Positions 35,484 through 44,618 are shown, counted from the stretch's first letter. The stretch is 64,000 nucleotides of DNA from Streptomyces olivaceus (GCF_000721235.1 NZ_JOFH01000014.1:248001-312000); one strand, 5' to 3'. Made by a program: numbers and translations. Notes: generated from the sequence alone by a model not told the origin.

Positions 35484-35527
35484 CGTTGCTTAGGGCAACG
35501 ATACGTACGGTTGGTTGCTACAGGCAA
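35484..35527. promoter_or_regulatory. Two TTGC-N5-GCAA MarR-type operators
   Basis: CGTTGCTTAGGGCAACG (35484-35500) is palindromic with 6-bp arms. TTGCTACAGGCAA (35515-35527) repeats the TTGC-N5-GCAA pattern 29 bp away. Both lie just before marR in an AT-rich stretch. Confidence 0.7.
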
Positions 35528-35673
35528 ATAAAGACGGTAAGAGCAGCCCAAAAAGTTGGCAAAGGCAAGTATTGCGATAGTAAATGCGCAGGTGACGGGA
35601 GGTGATCGCGTCCAAGAACCGGAGAGGGCCCCGCACTTGGGCCGTACGCGCGGATTCGCTAGTGTCTCGGCCC

Positions 35674-35871
35674 ATGGCTAACAACCAGGGCCCCCAGGGC
35701 ACCAACGACCCCGCCGGCAGCACCCAGATGTTCCGCGCGTTCGTCGACGACGCCCCGCAGACCCGGCAGCCGGCCGCCGCGCCCTCCTCCGGCCCCCGCG
35801 TCGGCCTGATCGTCGGCATCGTGGCCGCCGTGGTCGTCGTCGCGGCCGTGGCCTGGCTGGCGCTCGGCTAG
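35674..35871 (+). CDS. Small single-pass membrane protein
   Basis: 65 aa. A polar, Gln/Pro-rich N-terminal part (MANNQGPQGTNDPAGSTQMF) is followed by one C-terminal membrane segment of about 20 residues ending at the C-terminus (VGLIVGIVAAVVVVAAVAWL). It would be tail-anchored. TAGTGT (35660-35665) eight bases upstream suggests a leaderless transcript. A strong terminator follows. Function unknown. Confidence 0.7.
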   Translation: MANNQGPQGTNDPAGSTQMFRAFVDDAPQTRQPAAAPSSGPRVGLIVGIVAAVVVVAAVAWLALG

Positions 35872-35894
35872 GACCTCTCGGCGGAAGCGTCAAC

Positions 35895-35929
35895 GACCGC
35901 CGCGGCACCCCGGAGGTGCCGCGGCGGTC
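35895..35929. terminator. Terminator between small membrane protein and sigN
   Basis: Perfect 15-base arms (35895-35909 and 35915-35929) with a CCGGA loop, between two convergent genes. Confidence 0.7.
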
Positions 35930-36048
35930 GCCGGGCTGCCGTGGCGACGGCCGCGAAGGGCTGCGCGCCCGGTGCTCGGTCCGGGGCACACCTGGCGTAC
36001 GAGTGCGGGGCGCGCCCGGTGTACCGACACGGGGGCGCGCCCGGTGCC

Positions 36049-36987
36049 TCAGTCCGAGATGAGGCCCTCGCGCAGCTGCGACAGCGTCCGGGTCAGCAGC
36101 CGGGAGACGTGCATCTGCGAGATGCCGACCTCCTCGCCGATCTGCGACTGGGTCATGTTGGCGAAGAAGCGCAGCATGATGATCCGGCGCTCCCGGGGCG
36201 GCAGCTTGGCCAGCAGCGGCTTGAGGGACTCGCGGTACTCCACGCCCTCCAGCGCCGTGTCCTCGTACCCCAGGCGGTCCGCCAGCGAGCCCTCGCCGCC
36301 GTCGTCCTCCGGGGCCGGTGAGTCCAGCGAGGAGGCGGTGTAGGCGTTGCCCACCGCGAGGCCGTCGACGACGTCCTCCTCGGACACGCCCAGCACGGCG
36401 GCCAGCTCGCCGACCGTCGGTGAACGGTCCAGCTTCTGGGACAGCTCGTCGCTGGCCTTCGTCAGCGCCAGGCGCAGCTCCTGGAGGCGGCGCGGGACGC
36501 GCACCGACCACGAGGTGTCGCGGAAGAACCGCTTGATCTCCCCGACTACCGTCGGCATCGCGAACGTCGGGAACTCCACGCCCCGTTCGCAGTCGAAGCG
36601 GTCGATCGCCTTGATCAGGCCGATGGTGCCGACCTGGACGATGTCCTCCATCGGCTCGTTGCGCGAGCGGAACCGGGCCGCCGCGTACCGCACCAGCGGG
36701 AGGTTGAGTTCGATCAGGGTGTCCCGGACGTAGGCGCGCTCCGGGCTGTCCTCGTCGAGGGCGGCGAGCCGCAGGAACAGGGAGCGGGACAGGGTGCGGG
36801 TGTCGATGGCCCCCGTGGCCGCCTGGGTCTGGGCCGGCACGGCGTCGAGGTTCGGTACGGCGTCGACGGCCTGCGCTTCGTCGATGGCCGGCACGCCATC
36901 GACGGGGCCGAGAGCTTCGAGCGTGCCGGGTGCGGTCTCGCTCTCCGCGAGCGCGAGCACCTTCGAGCTGCCCTGTTCTGCGGACAT
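36049..36987 (-). CDS. sigN: SigB/F-family RNA polymerase sigma factor (SigN-like)
   Basis: 312 aa. A poorly conserved N-tail of about 70 residues is followed by region 2 ([39 protein letters not shown]), region 3 ([20 protein letters not shown]) and region 4 ([32 protein letters not shown]). This is the Bacillus SigB-like group used in Streptomyces stress and sporulation. Position next to the sigF gene matches sigN of S. coelicolor, which acts in aerial hyphae; the symbol rests on synteny. ATG 36987 has GGGGG upstream. Confidence 0.88.
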   Translation of the reverse strand: MSAEQGSSKVLALAESETAPGTLEALGPVDGVPAIDEAQAVDAVPNLDAVPAQTQAATGAIDTRTLSRSLFLRLAALDEDSPERAYVRDTLIELNLPLVRYAAARFRSRNEPMEDIVQVGTIGLIKAIDRFDCERGVEFPTFAMPTVVGEIKRFFRDTSWSVRVPRRLQELRLALTKASDELSQKLDRSPTVGELAAVLGVSEEDVVDGLAVGNAYTASSLDSPAPEDDGGEGSLADRLGYEDTALEGVEYRESLKPLLAKLPPRERRIIMLRFFANMTQSQIGEEVGISQMHVSRLLTRTLSQLREGLISD

Positions 36988-37056
36988 GCCACCCCCTTTG
37001 GGTCGCGGGACGGTCACGGCACACGCTCCCACGCCGGGAACGCAGCCTTCACCTGA

Positions 37057-37082
37057 ATACCGGAGCCGGAGCTCCGGCAAAC
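37057..37082 (-). promoter_or_regulatory. Possible SigB/F-type promoter for sigN
   Basis: On the minus strand GTTT (37082-37079), 16 bp, CGGTAT (37062-37057) resembles the GTTT-N14-16-GGGTAT consensus of SigB-family sigmas. This would allow autoregulation. Weak single-site evidence. Confidence 0.35.
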
Positions 37083-37096
37083 GCGTCTCCGGCAGA

Positions 37097-37138
37097 ATGT
37101 CACATGTCGGCAACACGCTGTAGTGACATGTCGACATG
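37097..37138. promoter_or_regulatory. Palindrome cluster upstream of sigN
   Basis: CATGTCGACATG (37127-37138) is a perfect 12-bp palindrome. ATGTCAC (37097-37103) and GTGACAT (37123-37129) form another inverted pair. All lie between the sigF terminator and sigN. Confidence 0.45.
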
Positions 37139-37150
37139 CGAGACACGAAA

Positions 37151-37170
37151 ACCCCCTGGAAACAGGGGGT
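37151..37170 (-). terminator. Rho-independent terminator of sigF
   Basis: ACCCCCTG-GAAA-CAGGGGGT with 8-bp arms. On the minus strand it is followed by TTTTCGTGT, a rare U-tract for this genome. Confidence 0.75.
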
Positions 37171-37279
37171 CTGACGGCCTTTCGGACCGATTCCGCCCGC
37201 AAAGACGCTGGTAGGTGATTCGCTCGCCCCGGTGATGCCTCGCTCGCGCTTTCGACTCCGTCCGGAACCTGTTCCGAGG

Positions 37280-38119
37280 TTACGCGTCGATCCGGTTCGC
37301 GGACCTCAACCGCTGGAAACTGCGCGCCAGTAGCCGCGACACGTGCATCTGCGAGACGCCGAGTTCGGCGCTGATCTGCGACTGCGTCAGGTTGCTGTAG
37401 TAGCGCAGCAGCAGGATCCGCTGCTCGCGCTCCGGGAGCTGGACGAGCAGGTGCCGTACCAGGTCGCGGTGTTCGACCCCGTCGAGGGCGGGGTCCTCGT
37501 AGCCGAGCCGGTCCAGCAGTCCGGGCAGCCCGTCGCCCTCCTGTGCGGCCTCCAGCGAGGTGGCGTGGTACGACCGGCCCGCCTCGATGCAGGAGAGCAC
37601 CTCCTCCTCGGTGATGCGCAGCCGCTCGGCGATCTCGGCGGTCGTCGGGGAGCGCCCGAAGGCGGTCGTCAGGTCCTCGGTGGCGCTGTTGACCTGCACC
37701 CACAGCTCGTGCAGCCGGCGCGGTACGTGCACCGTGCGGACGTTGTCGCGGAAGTACCGCTTGATCTCGCCGACGACGGTCGGCATCGCGAACGTCGGGA
37801 ACTGCACGCCCCGCTCCGGGTCGAAGCGGTCGATGGCGTTGATGAGGCCGATCGTGCCGACCTGGACGACGTCCTCCATCGGCTCGTTGCGGGAGCGGAA
37901 GCGGGCGGCGGCGTAGCGCACGAGGGGGAGGTTGGCCTCGATGAGCGCGGCCCGTACCCGGTTGTGCTCCGCCGTGCCCGGGGTGAGGCCCTTCAGCTCG
38001 CCGAAGAGCACCTGGGTCAGGGCCCGGGTGTCGGCGCCCCGGCTGCGCTGCGGCGCGGGTGCCTCCTGGGCCTGGGCGGGCGGTGCGGGCGGTGCTTGAG
38101 GCGCAGTACTGGCCGGCAC
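37280..38119 (-). CDS. sigF: Sporulation sigma factor SigF
   Basis: 279 aa from GTG 38119. Region 2 ([40 protein letters not shown]), region 3 ([20 protein letters not shown]) and region 4 ([36 protein letters not shown]) are close to those of its neighbour. The short Pro/Ala N-tail and length match SigF of S. coelicolor, needed for late spore maturation. GTG 38119 has GGTGGAG six bases upstream; GTG 38131 is in frame but lies within that site. Tandem with sigN and separated from it by a terminator. Confidence 0.87.
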   Translation of the reverse strand: MPASTAPQAPPAPPAQAQEAPAPQRSRGADTRALTQVLFGELKGLTPGTAEHNRVRAALIEANLPLVRYAAARFRSRNEPMEDVVQVGTIGLINAIDRFDPERGVQFPTFAMPTVVGEIKRYFRDNVRTVHVPRRLHELWVQVNSATEDLTTAFGRSPTTAEIAERLRITEEEVLSCIEAGRSYHATSLEAAQEGDGLPGLLDRLGYEDPALDGVEHRDLVRHLLVQLPEREQRILLLRYYSNLTQSQISAELGVSQMHVSRLLARSFQRLRSANRIDA

Positions 38120-38246
38120 GGTCAACTCCACCTCGTGATCCGTTGCTTTTCCGTCAACTCAGTCCGTTAACTCATCCGTCAAAAGCGGTCATAGCATCAC
38201 AAGACATGCCCACTGTGTGCAAGCACCGCATAGCGCCGTGTTGAGT

Positions 38247-38359
38247 GAACGCGGAAGCGAACAGGGAAGCGAACACGGAAGTGGACACGGAAGCGGACGA
38301 GCCGCGAAGCCGGTAGGGAAGCCGGTCGTGAACCCGGTGGTGAACCCGGCAAGGAACCC
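38247..38359. repeat. 12-bp minisatellite between sigF and the Dabb gene
   Basis: Four units of GAACACGGAAGC type (38247-38294), a 17-bp irregular unit, then four units of GGTGGTGAACCC type (38312-38359). The 12-base period gives tetrapeptide repeats in every frame (SERG/SEQG/SEHG on plus, GFTT/SLPC on minus). No ribosome site or homology supports coding. It occupies most of the 300 bp between genes. Confidence 0.8.
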
Positions 38360-38374
38360 CGGCGTGGACGCGCA

Positions 38375-38405
38375 GCGGCCCCGCACCGGTCGGGTGCGGG
38401 GCCGC
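38375..38405 (-). terminator. Terminator after the Dabb gene
   Basis: Perfect 13-base arms (38375-38387 and 38393-38405), 14 bases beyond the Dabb stop on the minus strand. Confidence 0.7.
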
Positions 38406-38419
38406 CGGGTGCGGAGGCG

Positions 38420-38713
38420 TCAGAACTCGTAGTCGGCGATCACCCAGGTGGCGAACTCGCGCCAGAGTGCGACGCCGGCCTGGTGTGCCGGGTGTTCGAG
38501 GTAGCGCTTGAGGGCGTCGGCGTCGTCCACCGCGGAGTTGATGGCGAAGTCGTAGGCGATGGGCCGGTCGCTGATGTTCCAGGCGCACTCCCAGAAGCGC
38601 AGCTCCTCGATCCGGCCGCCCAGCGCGCGGAAGGCCTCGACGCCCTCCACCACGCGCGGGTCGTCGCGTTCGACGCCCTCGTTGAGCCTGAACAGCACGA
38701 GGTGGCGGATCAT
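38420..38713 (-). CDS. Dabb (stress-responsive A/B barrel) protein
   Basis: 97 aa. MIRHLVLFRLNEGVERDDPR, then ELRFWECAWNISDRPIAYDF, LKRYLEHPAHQAGVALWREF and a terminal VIADYEF match the Dabb family of dimeric alpha/beta barrels. Activity unknown. Its ATG overlaps the stop of the preceding small membrane protein (ATGA at 38710-38713), so they are translationally coupled. Confidence 0.88.
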   Translation of the reverse strand: MIRHLVLFRLNEGVERDDPRVVEGVEAFRALGGRIEELRFWECAWNISDRPIAYDFAINSAVDDADALKRYLEHPAHQAGVALWREFATWVIADYEF

Positions 38714-38889
38714 CCTTCTCCTCCGTTGGCGGCCCAGGTCATGAAGTCGCCGACGGCGCTGGCCGCGTCGGAGATGCCCTGGAAACCTATCTGGACGTAG
38801 TCGGCCGCCTTCTCCGGATCCGTGATGATCACGTACAGCACGAAGACCACGACGACGTAGACGGCGATCTTCTTCGAGTTCACCGCCAC
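38710..38889 (-). CDS. Small membrane protein coupled to the Dabb gene
   Basis: 59 aa from GTG 38889, with GGAGG five bases upstream. One N-terminal membrane segment (IAVYVVVVFVLYVIIT) after a Lys pair, then an amphipathic tail (DPEKAADYVQIGFQGISDAA). Stop codon overlaps the Dabb ATG. GTG 38883 is an alternative start. Function unknown; coupling suggests stoichiometric expression with the Dabb protein. Confidence 0.7.
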   Translation of the reverse strand: MAVNSKKIAVYVVVVFVLYVIITDPEKAADYVQIGFQGISDAASAVGDFMTWAANGGEG

Positions 38890-39072
38890 CGCGGCCTCCC
38901 CCTGGGACTCTCCTCGGACTCCTGCGTTACCAGCGGCGAGTTTAACCGCCGGTCCCCGCAGTCGATCAATGCCTGAACTGCCGCAATCGAGCCCGGGCGG
39001 GCGCCGCGGTGCCCATGGCACCGGGCCGCCGTGCTCCGGCCCCCCGCCGGAACACGGCCCGTGGTGCGGCCC

Positions 39073-39393
39073 TCAGTAGCGGTCGGACGTGTGCGCTCCG
39101 GTCCCGGTGCCGCCCGCGCGCGGGGGCGTCGTGTGGTCCCGGTTCTTGTTCTTGCGCGGTATCAGGCCGGTGAGCCCGAGCAGTCCGAGCAGGCCCCACA
39201 GCCCCCAGCCGCCACTGCTGCCGTCGTCGTCGTTGTCGTCGGCCGCCTGCGGGGCCGTGGCTGCGGCCGGCTGCTGTTGCTGCACGGCCACGGTTTCGGA
39301 CCGCGGCGCCGACTCCGCCGCCACGGCCGCGGGGGCCAGGGGCGCGAGGAGCAGGGTGGCGGTGATGCCGAGAGTCGCTGCTGTGTGACGCAT
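39073..39393 (-). CDS. Secreted WGxxGxxG-type small protein
   Basis: 106 aa. Signal peptide about 1-28 (TAATLGITATLLLAPLAPAA), a Gln/Ala stretch, an acidic DDNDDDG patch, then a WGLWGLLGLLGLTGLIPRKN segment: a Trp/Gly/Leu hydrophobic stretch followed by basic residues, as in C-terminal sorting tags. Here about 20 polar residues follow it. AAAGGA precedes ATG 39393. Probably membrane-held through this segment; role unknown. Confidence 0.75.
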   Translation of the reverse strand: MRHTAATLGITATLLLAPLAPAAVAAESAPRSETVAVQQQQPAAATAPQAADDNDDDGSSGGWGLWGLLGLLGLTGLIPRKNKNRDHTTPPRAGGTGTGAHTSDRY

Positions 39394-39587
39394 GGCTCGG
39401 TCCTTTCGGGACGGGTCGGCCACGCTGTCGCGCGACCATGCATCCCGGTACCCCTTAAGGCCCCGATAAAGAGCTTTTCATCATATTTCAGAAGAAACGG
39501 GCGTTTCCCGTGAAACCTGGCCGTCGCGTGGAACCGTGGGGCCCGCCGTGCGACACCGCGTGCGACATCGCGAGAAGATCCGCAGCA

Positions 39588-39620
39588 CGAAGGGCCCGGT
39601 CCAGTGGACCGGGCCCTTCG
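39588..39620 (-). terminator. Terminator after tRNA-Ser(CGA)
   Basis: Perfect 15-base arms (39588-39602 and 39606-39620), loop AGT, eight bases past the tRNA 3' end. Confidence 0.75.
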
Positions 39621-39627
39621 GCATCTG

Positions 39628-39712
39628 CGGTAGCGGAGGGATTTGAACCCTCGGTGACTTGCGCCACACTCGCTTTCGAGGCGAGCTCCTTCGGCCGCTC
39701 GGACACGCTACC
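39628..39712 (-). tRNA. tRNA-Ser (anticodon CGA)
   Basis: On the minus strand: acceptor GGTAGCG/CGCTACC, discriminator G, anticodon stem CTCGC/GCGAG, loop CTCGAAA with CGA at 39676-39678, long variable arm. Reads UCG. CCA not encoded. Confidence 0.97.
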
Positions 39713-39767
39713 GAGAGAGACCTTACAGCACAGTGCGGCGTGGTTTGAAATCCGTATCGGCGGCCCG

Positions 39768-40903
<1,136 letters not shown>

Positions 40904-41285
40904 CGTGACTCTCCCACTGATAGGCGTGCCGGTTGGGAATCCCCCCGGCGGAGGCTACGGGCGGGGGAGCGGTGCTCCGAGCCCCACCCACTCGGAATCG
41001 TGGCAGAAACAAGGCGCTCAGGGGACGTCTTCGACGCCCTGTGTCCGGCAGTTTCCAGCGGCGTCCCGGAACCGCACACCCGGACAGCCGCCCAGCAGCG
41101 CTCTCGTCGCCGCCACGAGCGGATCGTACGTGGATTCTCGCGGTGCCCGCGTACGTCCGTCACGACCAACGTCGGCGCGGCGCGCGATCTTCCCCGGCCG
41201 GGTCAGAAAGCCGCCGGACGTCCCCGAGCGCCTCCCGGTGCCTGCGATGCCTCTGATGCCTCCGACGTCATCGACGCCTCCGACG
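40904..41285. other. 382-bp gap without a convincing gene
   Basis: Holds the promoter region of the TadA-associated gene (AT-rich patch near 40918) and, at its far end, the start of an 18-bp tandem repeat. Open frames here lack ribosome sites and typical codon bias; I see no RNA gene. Confidence 0.5.
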
Positions 41286-41290
41286 TCACC
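41255..41290. repeat. 18-bp tandem repeat over a stop codon
   Basis: GATGCCTCCGACGTCATC (41255-41272) and GACGCCTCCGACGTCACC (41273-41290) differ at 2 positions. The second covers the TGA (41286-41288) of the minus-strand gene. Confidence 0.75.
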
Positions 41291-41840
41291 AGCGGAAGGT
41301 GCGCATGCGCATCGCGTGCCGCAGCCGGGCGACCTTGACGCGGCGCGGCTGGACACGGTCCCGCAGCTCCCGCGCCTCCGCCAGGTCCCGCAGGAACTGG
41401 GCCCGCCGCCGACGCCGCTCGCCCTCCGGGTCGGTACTGCGCACCGGGTTCGCCTCCGGGGCCTGGTCGGCGCTGTGCGCTGGGTCCGTGCTGCGCCTCG
41501 GGGCGGCGTTCCGTTCCGAGGCGGCCGGTCCCGGGGCTGTGCCGCGGCCCGGGGCTGTGCCGTCTCCCGGGCCGGTGGCCCGGCCGGGGGCGGTGGCCGG
41601 CTCGGGTGCGGTGGGCCGCCCCGGCTGCACGGTGGGCCCCGGGGCCGTTCGCCCGGTGGGCCGCTGGTCCGTGCGGCGTTCGGGATCGGGGGGCCGTTGC
41701 CGCCGAGGGGCCGGTCCCGGCTCCGTGGCGCGGGTCGGCTCGGCCGGGCCGCGGCCCGGCCGGGTGCCGCGTCCCGCCCCTCGTCGTGCCGCCGTCCCCT
41801 TCGCAGGGGACGGCGTTTTGTGGAAGTTCCGGTCAGGCAC
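41286..41840 (-). CDS. Basic Pro/Arg-rich protein with conserved C-terminus
   Basis: 184 aa from GTG 41840. Most is Pro/Gly/Arg low complexity. The last 45 residues (RAQFLRDLAEARELRDRVQP, ARLRHAMRMRTFRW) form a dense basic amphipathic segment that I recall as conserved beside upp in Streptomyces. The start is uncertain: GGTGAG lies 3-4 bases upstream. A terminator-like hairpin lies inside its 5' part. It could bind nucleic acid, by charge only. Confidence 0.55.
   Translation of the reverse strand: MPDRNFHKTPSPAKGTAARRGAGRGTRPGRGPAEPTRATEPGPAPRRQRPPDPERRTDQRPTGRTAPGPTVQPGRPTAPEPATAPGRATGPGDGTAPGRGTAPGPAASERNAAPRRSTDPAHSADQAPEANPVRSTDPEGERRRRRAQFLRDLAEARELRDRVQPRRVKVARLRHAMRMRTFRW
41791..41818 (+). 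terminator. Terminator-like hairpin facing upp
   Basis: GCCGTCCCCT-TCGC-AGGGGACGGC is a perfect 10-bp stem followed on the plus strand by GTTTTG. It lies 160 bp before upp and inside the minus-strand gene. Confidence 0.5.
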
Positions 41841-41979
41841 AGTCTCACCACCCAGGGTTCCGTCCCTCCCGCCTTCCCCCGGTCGGGCGGTTTGACGCCC
41901 GCGGACGAGTGGTGGCCCCGCGTGGAGCTTGCCCGCCGCGGCGACGCCGCTCCCAAGAGGCCCGGTTACTGTGGGGGAC

Positions 41980-42615
41980 ATGCGTCTCCACGTCGTCGAC
42001 CACCCCCTGGTCGCCCACAAGCTCACCACGCTGCGCGACCAGCGCACCGACTCCGCGACCTTCCGCCGTCTCGCCGACGAGCTGGTCACCCTGCTCGCCT
42101 ACGAGGCCACGCGCGACGTGCGCACCGAGCAGGTCGACATCCGGACCCCGGTCTCGCAGACCACCGGTGTCAAGCTCTCCCACCCGCGCCCGCTGGTGGT
42201 GCCGATCCTGCGGGCCGGTCTCGGCATGCTCGACGGCATGGTCCGGCTGCTGCCGACCGCCGAGGTGGGGTTCCTCGGCATGATCCGCAACGAGGAGACG
42301 CTCCAGGCGTCCACGTACGCGACCCGCATGCCGGAGGACCTCTCCGGCCGCCAGGTGTACGTGCTGGACCCGATGCTGGCCACGGGCGGCACCCTGGTCG
42401 CCTCGATCCGGGAGCTGATCAAGCGCGGCGCCGACGACGTGACCGCCGTGGTGCTGCTCGCCGCGCCCGAGGGCGTCGAACTCATGGAGCGCGAGCTGGC
42501 CGGCACGCCGGTGACGGTCGTGACGGCCTCGGTCGACGAGCGGCTGAACGAGCAGGGCTACATCGTCCCCGGCCTCGGCGACGCGGGCGACCGGATGTAC
42601 GGAGCGGCCGAGTAG
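41980..42615 (+). CDS. upp: Uracil phosphoribosyltransferase
   Basis: 211 aa, the usual size. [20 protein letters not shown] opens; the PRPP loop reads [16 protein letters not shown], with [14 protein letters not shown] for substrate binding and the uracil site near [15 protein letters not shown]. Converts uracil and PRPP to UMP in pyrimidine salvage. ATG 41980 is chosen: homology starts there, GGGGG is just upstream, and TACTGT (41967-41972) would also permit a leaderless mRNA. Confidence 0.97.
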   Translation: MRLHVVDHPLVAHKLTTLRDQRTDSATFRRLADELVTLLAYEATRDVRTEQVDIRTPVSQTTGVKLSHPRPLVVPILRAGLGMLDGMVRLLPTAEVGFLGMIRNEETLQASTYATRMPEDLSGRQVYVLDPMLATGGTLVASIRELIKRGADDVTAVVLLAAPEGVELMERELAGTPVTVVTASVDERLNEQGYIVPGLGDAGDRMYGAAE

Positions 42616-42631
42616 GACGCCGTAGCGCCGC

Positions 42632-43276
42632 TCAGCAGCTCTTCTTCTCGGCGGAGGGCGTCGGCCGCGGCGCCGCCGTCAGCTTCGCCAGCGCCGTGTC
42701 GACGGCCGCCGGGTCGGCCAGCGCCTTGTAGCCGTTGCCGATGATCAGGTCGACGTCGGCGCCCTTGCGCTCCGTGTCGGCTCGGTGCTCGGCGCCGGGG
42801 AGCTGGGTGCCGAGCAGGGTGAGCGACGTCTTCTGGGAGGCGGCCGGGCCGAGCAGCAGGCCCGCGCCGTCGACCTTCTTGTCGTACTCCTTGGGCGCGT
42901 TGCCCACGTCGCCGACGCGGAAGCCGCGCTTCTTCAGCTCGTCGGCGGTCTTCTGCGCCAGGCCGCTGCGGGTCGTGGCGTTGAGCACGTTGACGGTGAC
43001 CTGACCCGGCTTGGGCAGCTTCGCGGCGGCGGGCGGGGCGCTCGCCTTCGGGGAGGCGGTGGCGCAGCCCGCGGCACCGGCCGCGGAGGCCTTGTCACCG
43101 CCGGTGAAGACGTCGACGAGCTGCAGCGTGCCCCAGCCGAGCACTCCGAGGACCGTGACGCAGGCGACGGCGACGAACGCGAGCCGTCCGCGGCGCCGGG
43201 CCGGGCGCATCCGCGGGTACTTGTCCCCCGTGATCTTGTACTGGCCACCCATGCCGGGAGGAGTCAGCATGCTCAT
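42632..43276 (-). CDS. LytR C-terminal-domain membrane protein
   Basis: 214 aa. A basic cytoplasmic tail (to about residue 30), one membrane segment (LAFVAVACVTVLGVLGWGTL), a Pro/Ala linker, then a LytR_C domain (VTVNVLNATTRSGLAQKTAD, LKKRGFRVGDVGNAP, DLIIGNGYKAL). The domain accompanies LytR-CpsA-Psr proteins that attach polymers to peptidoglycan, but the ligase part is absent. TACGCT (43283-43288) ends six bases before ATG 43276, so it is likely leaderless. Confidence 0.87.
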   Translation of the reverse strand: MSMLTPPGMGGQYKITGDKYPRMRPARRRGRLAFVAVACVTVLGVLGWGTLQLVDVFTGGDKASAAGAAGCATASPKASAPPAAAKLPKPGQVTVNVLNATTRSGLAQKTADELKKRGFRVGDVGNAPKEYDKKVDGAGLLLGPAASQKTSLTLLGTQLPGAEHRADTERKGADVDLIIGNGYKALADPAAVDTALAKLTAAPRPTPSAEKKSC

Positions 43277-43448
43277 GGCCGCAGCGTAGTGCGCCGGAGC
43301 GACGATGCCTATTAGATGATCAGTCGACGTTCCGCGGTTCGGGGCAAGGCAACCCGAAAGGGTCAGTGGAAGCGCCGGAGGAGGCTCCCGGAGGAGGTCC
43401 GCGGAGAGGGCCCCGGAGGAGAACCGGAGGGGTGGACCCGCGGTCCGC

Positions 43449-43748
43449 TCAGTAGTCGAGTTCGAGGACCCGCGCGTGCAGCACCTGGCGCTGCTGGAGC
43501 GCCGCCCGCACCGCGCGGTGCAGTCCGTCCTCCAGGTACAGGTCGCCCTGCCACTTCACGACGTGAGCGAAGAGGTCGCCGTAGAAGGTGGAGTCCTCGG
43601 CCAGGAGGGTTTCCAGGTCGAGCTGGCCCTTGGTCGTCACGAGCTGATCGAGGCGGACCGGGCGCGGAGCGACGTCCGCCCACTGCCGGGTGCTTTCCCG
43701 GCCGTGGTCGGGGTACGGCCGGCCGTTTCCGATGCGCTTGAAGATCAC
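43449..43748 (-). CDS. Small ParB/sulfiredoxin-like protein (sometimes labelled VapB antitoxin)
   Basis: 99 aa. MIFKRIGNGRPYPDHGREST, VAPRPVRLDQLVTTKGQLDL and especially YLEDGLHRAVRAALQQRQVL, where DGxHRAxxA resembles the nucleotide-binding motif of ParB/sulfiredoxin folds. I recall databases calling such proteins VapB-like antitoxins, but there is no RHH or AbrB pattern and no toxin gene beside it. TAGGCT (43755-43760) six bases before GTG 43748 suggests leaderless transcription. Confidence 0.7.
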   Translation of the reverse strand: MIFKRIGNGRPYPDHGRESTRQWADVAPRPVRLDQLVTTKGQLDLETLLAEDSTFYGDLFAHVVKWQGDLYLEDGLHRAVRAALQQRQVLHARVLELDY

Positions 43749-43936
43749 ACGGAAAGCCTACCGGCCCCGGCGATGCGGGCGCAGCCATGGCGGCCGAGTA
43801 CGGCGCGGGAAATGACGCCGTAAAGGGGACCAAACGGGAAGGTGGACAGGGCACCGGTCGGGGCGCGTCGACGACGGCGGGGCGCGTCGACGACGGCGGA
43901 GGCGGCCGGTGCCGTCTCCGCCGTCCATCCGTGGGG

Positions 43937-44146
43937 TCAGCCGCGCCTTCCGTCCCGCGAGGGCGGCCGGCCCTCGGCGGAGACCTGCGGCTGGGCCTGG
44001 GCCTGGGCCTGGGCCTGAGCCCCGGTCTGGGTCTGGGGCTGCGGTCGCGGCTGGGGTTGGGGTTCGGGCCGGGGGTGGCGGCGGGCCGCCTCGGCGCGCA
44101 GCAGGGCGCGCAGGACGGCGTAGGGGTCGTGGGGGCCGTGGGGCAT
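43937..44146 (-). CDS. Small protein with Gln-repeat tail
   Basis: 69 aa from ATG 44146, with GAGG seven bases upstream. Starts MPHGPHDPYAVLRALLRAEA, then alternating PQ/AQ dipeptides (about 28-52) from hexameric DNA repeats. No domain recognised. It starts 59 bp after the stop of the secreted protein at 44206, so may be co-transcribed. Confidence 0.45.
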   Translation of the reverse strand: MPHGPHDPYAVLRALLRAEAARRHPRPEPQPQPRPQPQTQTGAQAQAQAQAQPQVSAEGRPPSRDGRRG

Positions 44147-44205
44147 GGCGGTGCCTCGTTCCTGATCTCCGGGGTGTTCCTGGGCGAGGGGGACGGGACC
44201 GTCCC

Positions 44206-44538
44206 TCAGCAGCGCAGGACCACGGAGCGCAGAGCGCGCGGACAGCCCGGGGGCCGGGTCGGAACAAGGGGGGCCAGGACAGGATCGGAGCCCGGGCGGC
44301 GCCCGGCCCGCGGCCCCGGGGCCGGGCGCGCCGCGGCGGCCCGCCGGGCGCCGCGTACGAGTGCGGGCCGGATGGTGTCGAGGTGGTCGTACTCGGCGGC
44401 CGACACCGCGGCGGCGGGCGCCGCCTGGGCCGTCGCGGGCGTGCAGGGCACGAGCAGGGCGAGCAGCAGCACCAGGACCCGCAGCCACCCGGCGCGCGCG
44501 GCGCGGACGGTGGTGGTGGCGTGCGGTGCGGGGCTCAC
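44206..44538 (-). CDS. Small secreted protein
   Basis: 110 aa from GTG 44538. Signal peptide: Arg-rich start, then LRVLVLLLALLVPCTPATAQ with an AQA-type cleavage zone near residue 40. The mature part is AEYDHLDTIRPALVRGARRA followed by Pro/Arg-rich sequence. No family recognised; codon bias and signal support coding, but the Arg/Pro-rich tail resembles a shadow frame. Confidence 0.45.
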   Translation of the reverse strand: MSPAPHATTTVRAARAGWLRVLVLLLALLVPCTPATAQAAPAAAVSAAEYDHLDTIRPALVRGARRAAAARPAPGPRAGRRPGSDPVLAPLVPTRPPGCPRALRSVVLRC

Positions 44539-44618
44539 GCCTGTCGTTTTCCCGCCGGGCGTACGCCGCCCACCGCGCGGGGTGCCAGAACCGCTCGCTC
44601 GGCGTAGCGCCCGCCGCG

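Noticed and set aside
38247..38359. CRISPR array
   Set aside because: Units are only 12 bp, contiguous and degenerate, with no spacers and no cas genes.
43449..43748. Type II toxin-antitoxin locus
   Set aside because: No toxin-like partner on either side and no antitoxin DNA-binding motif visible.
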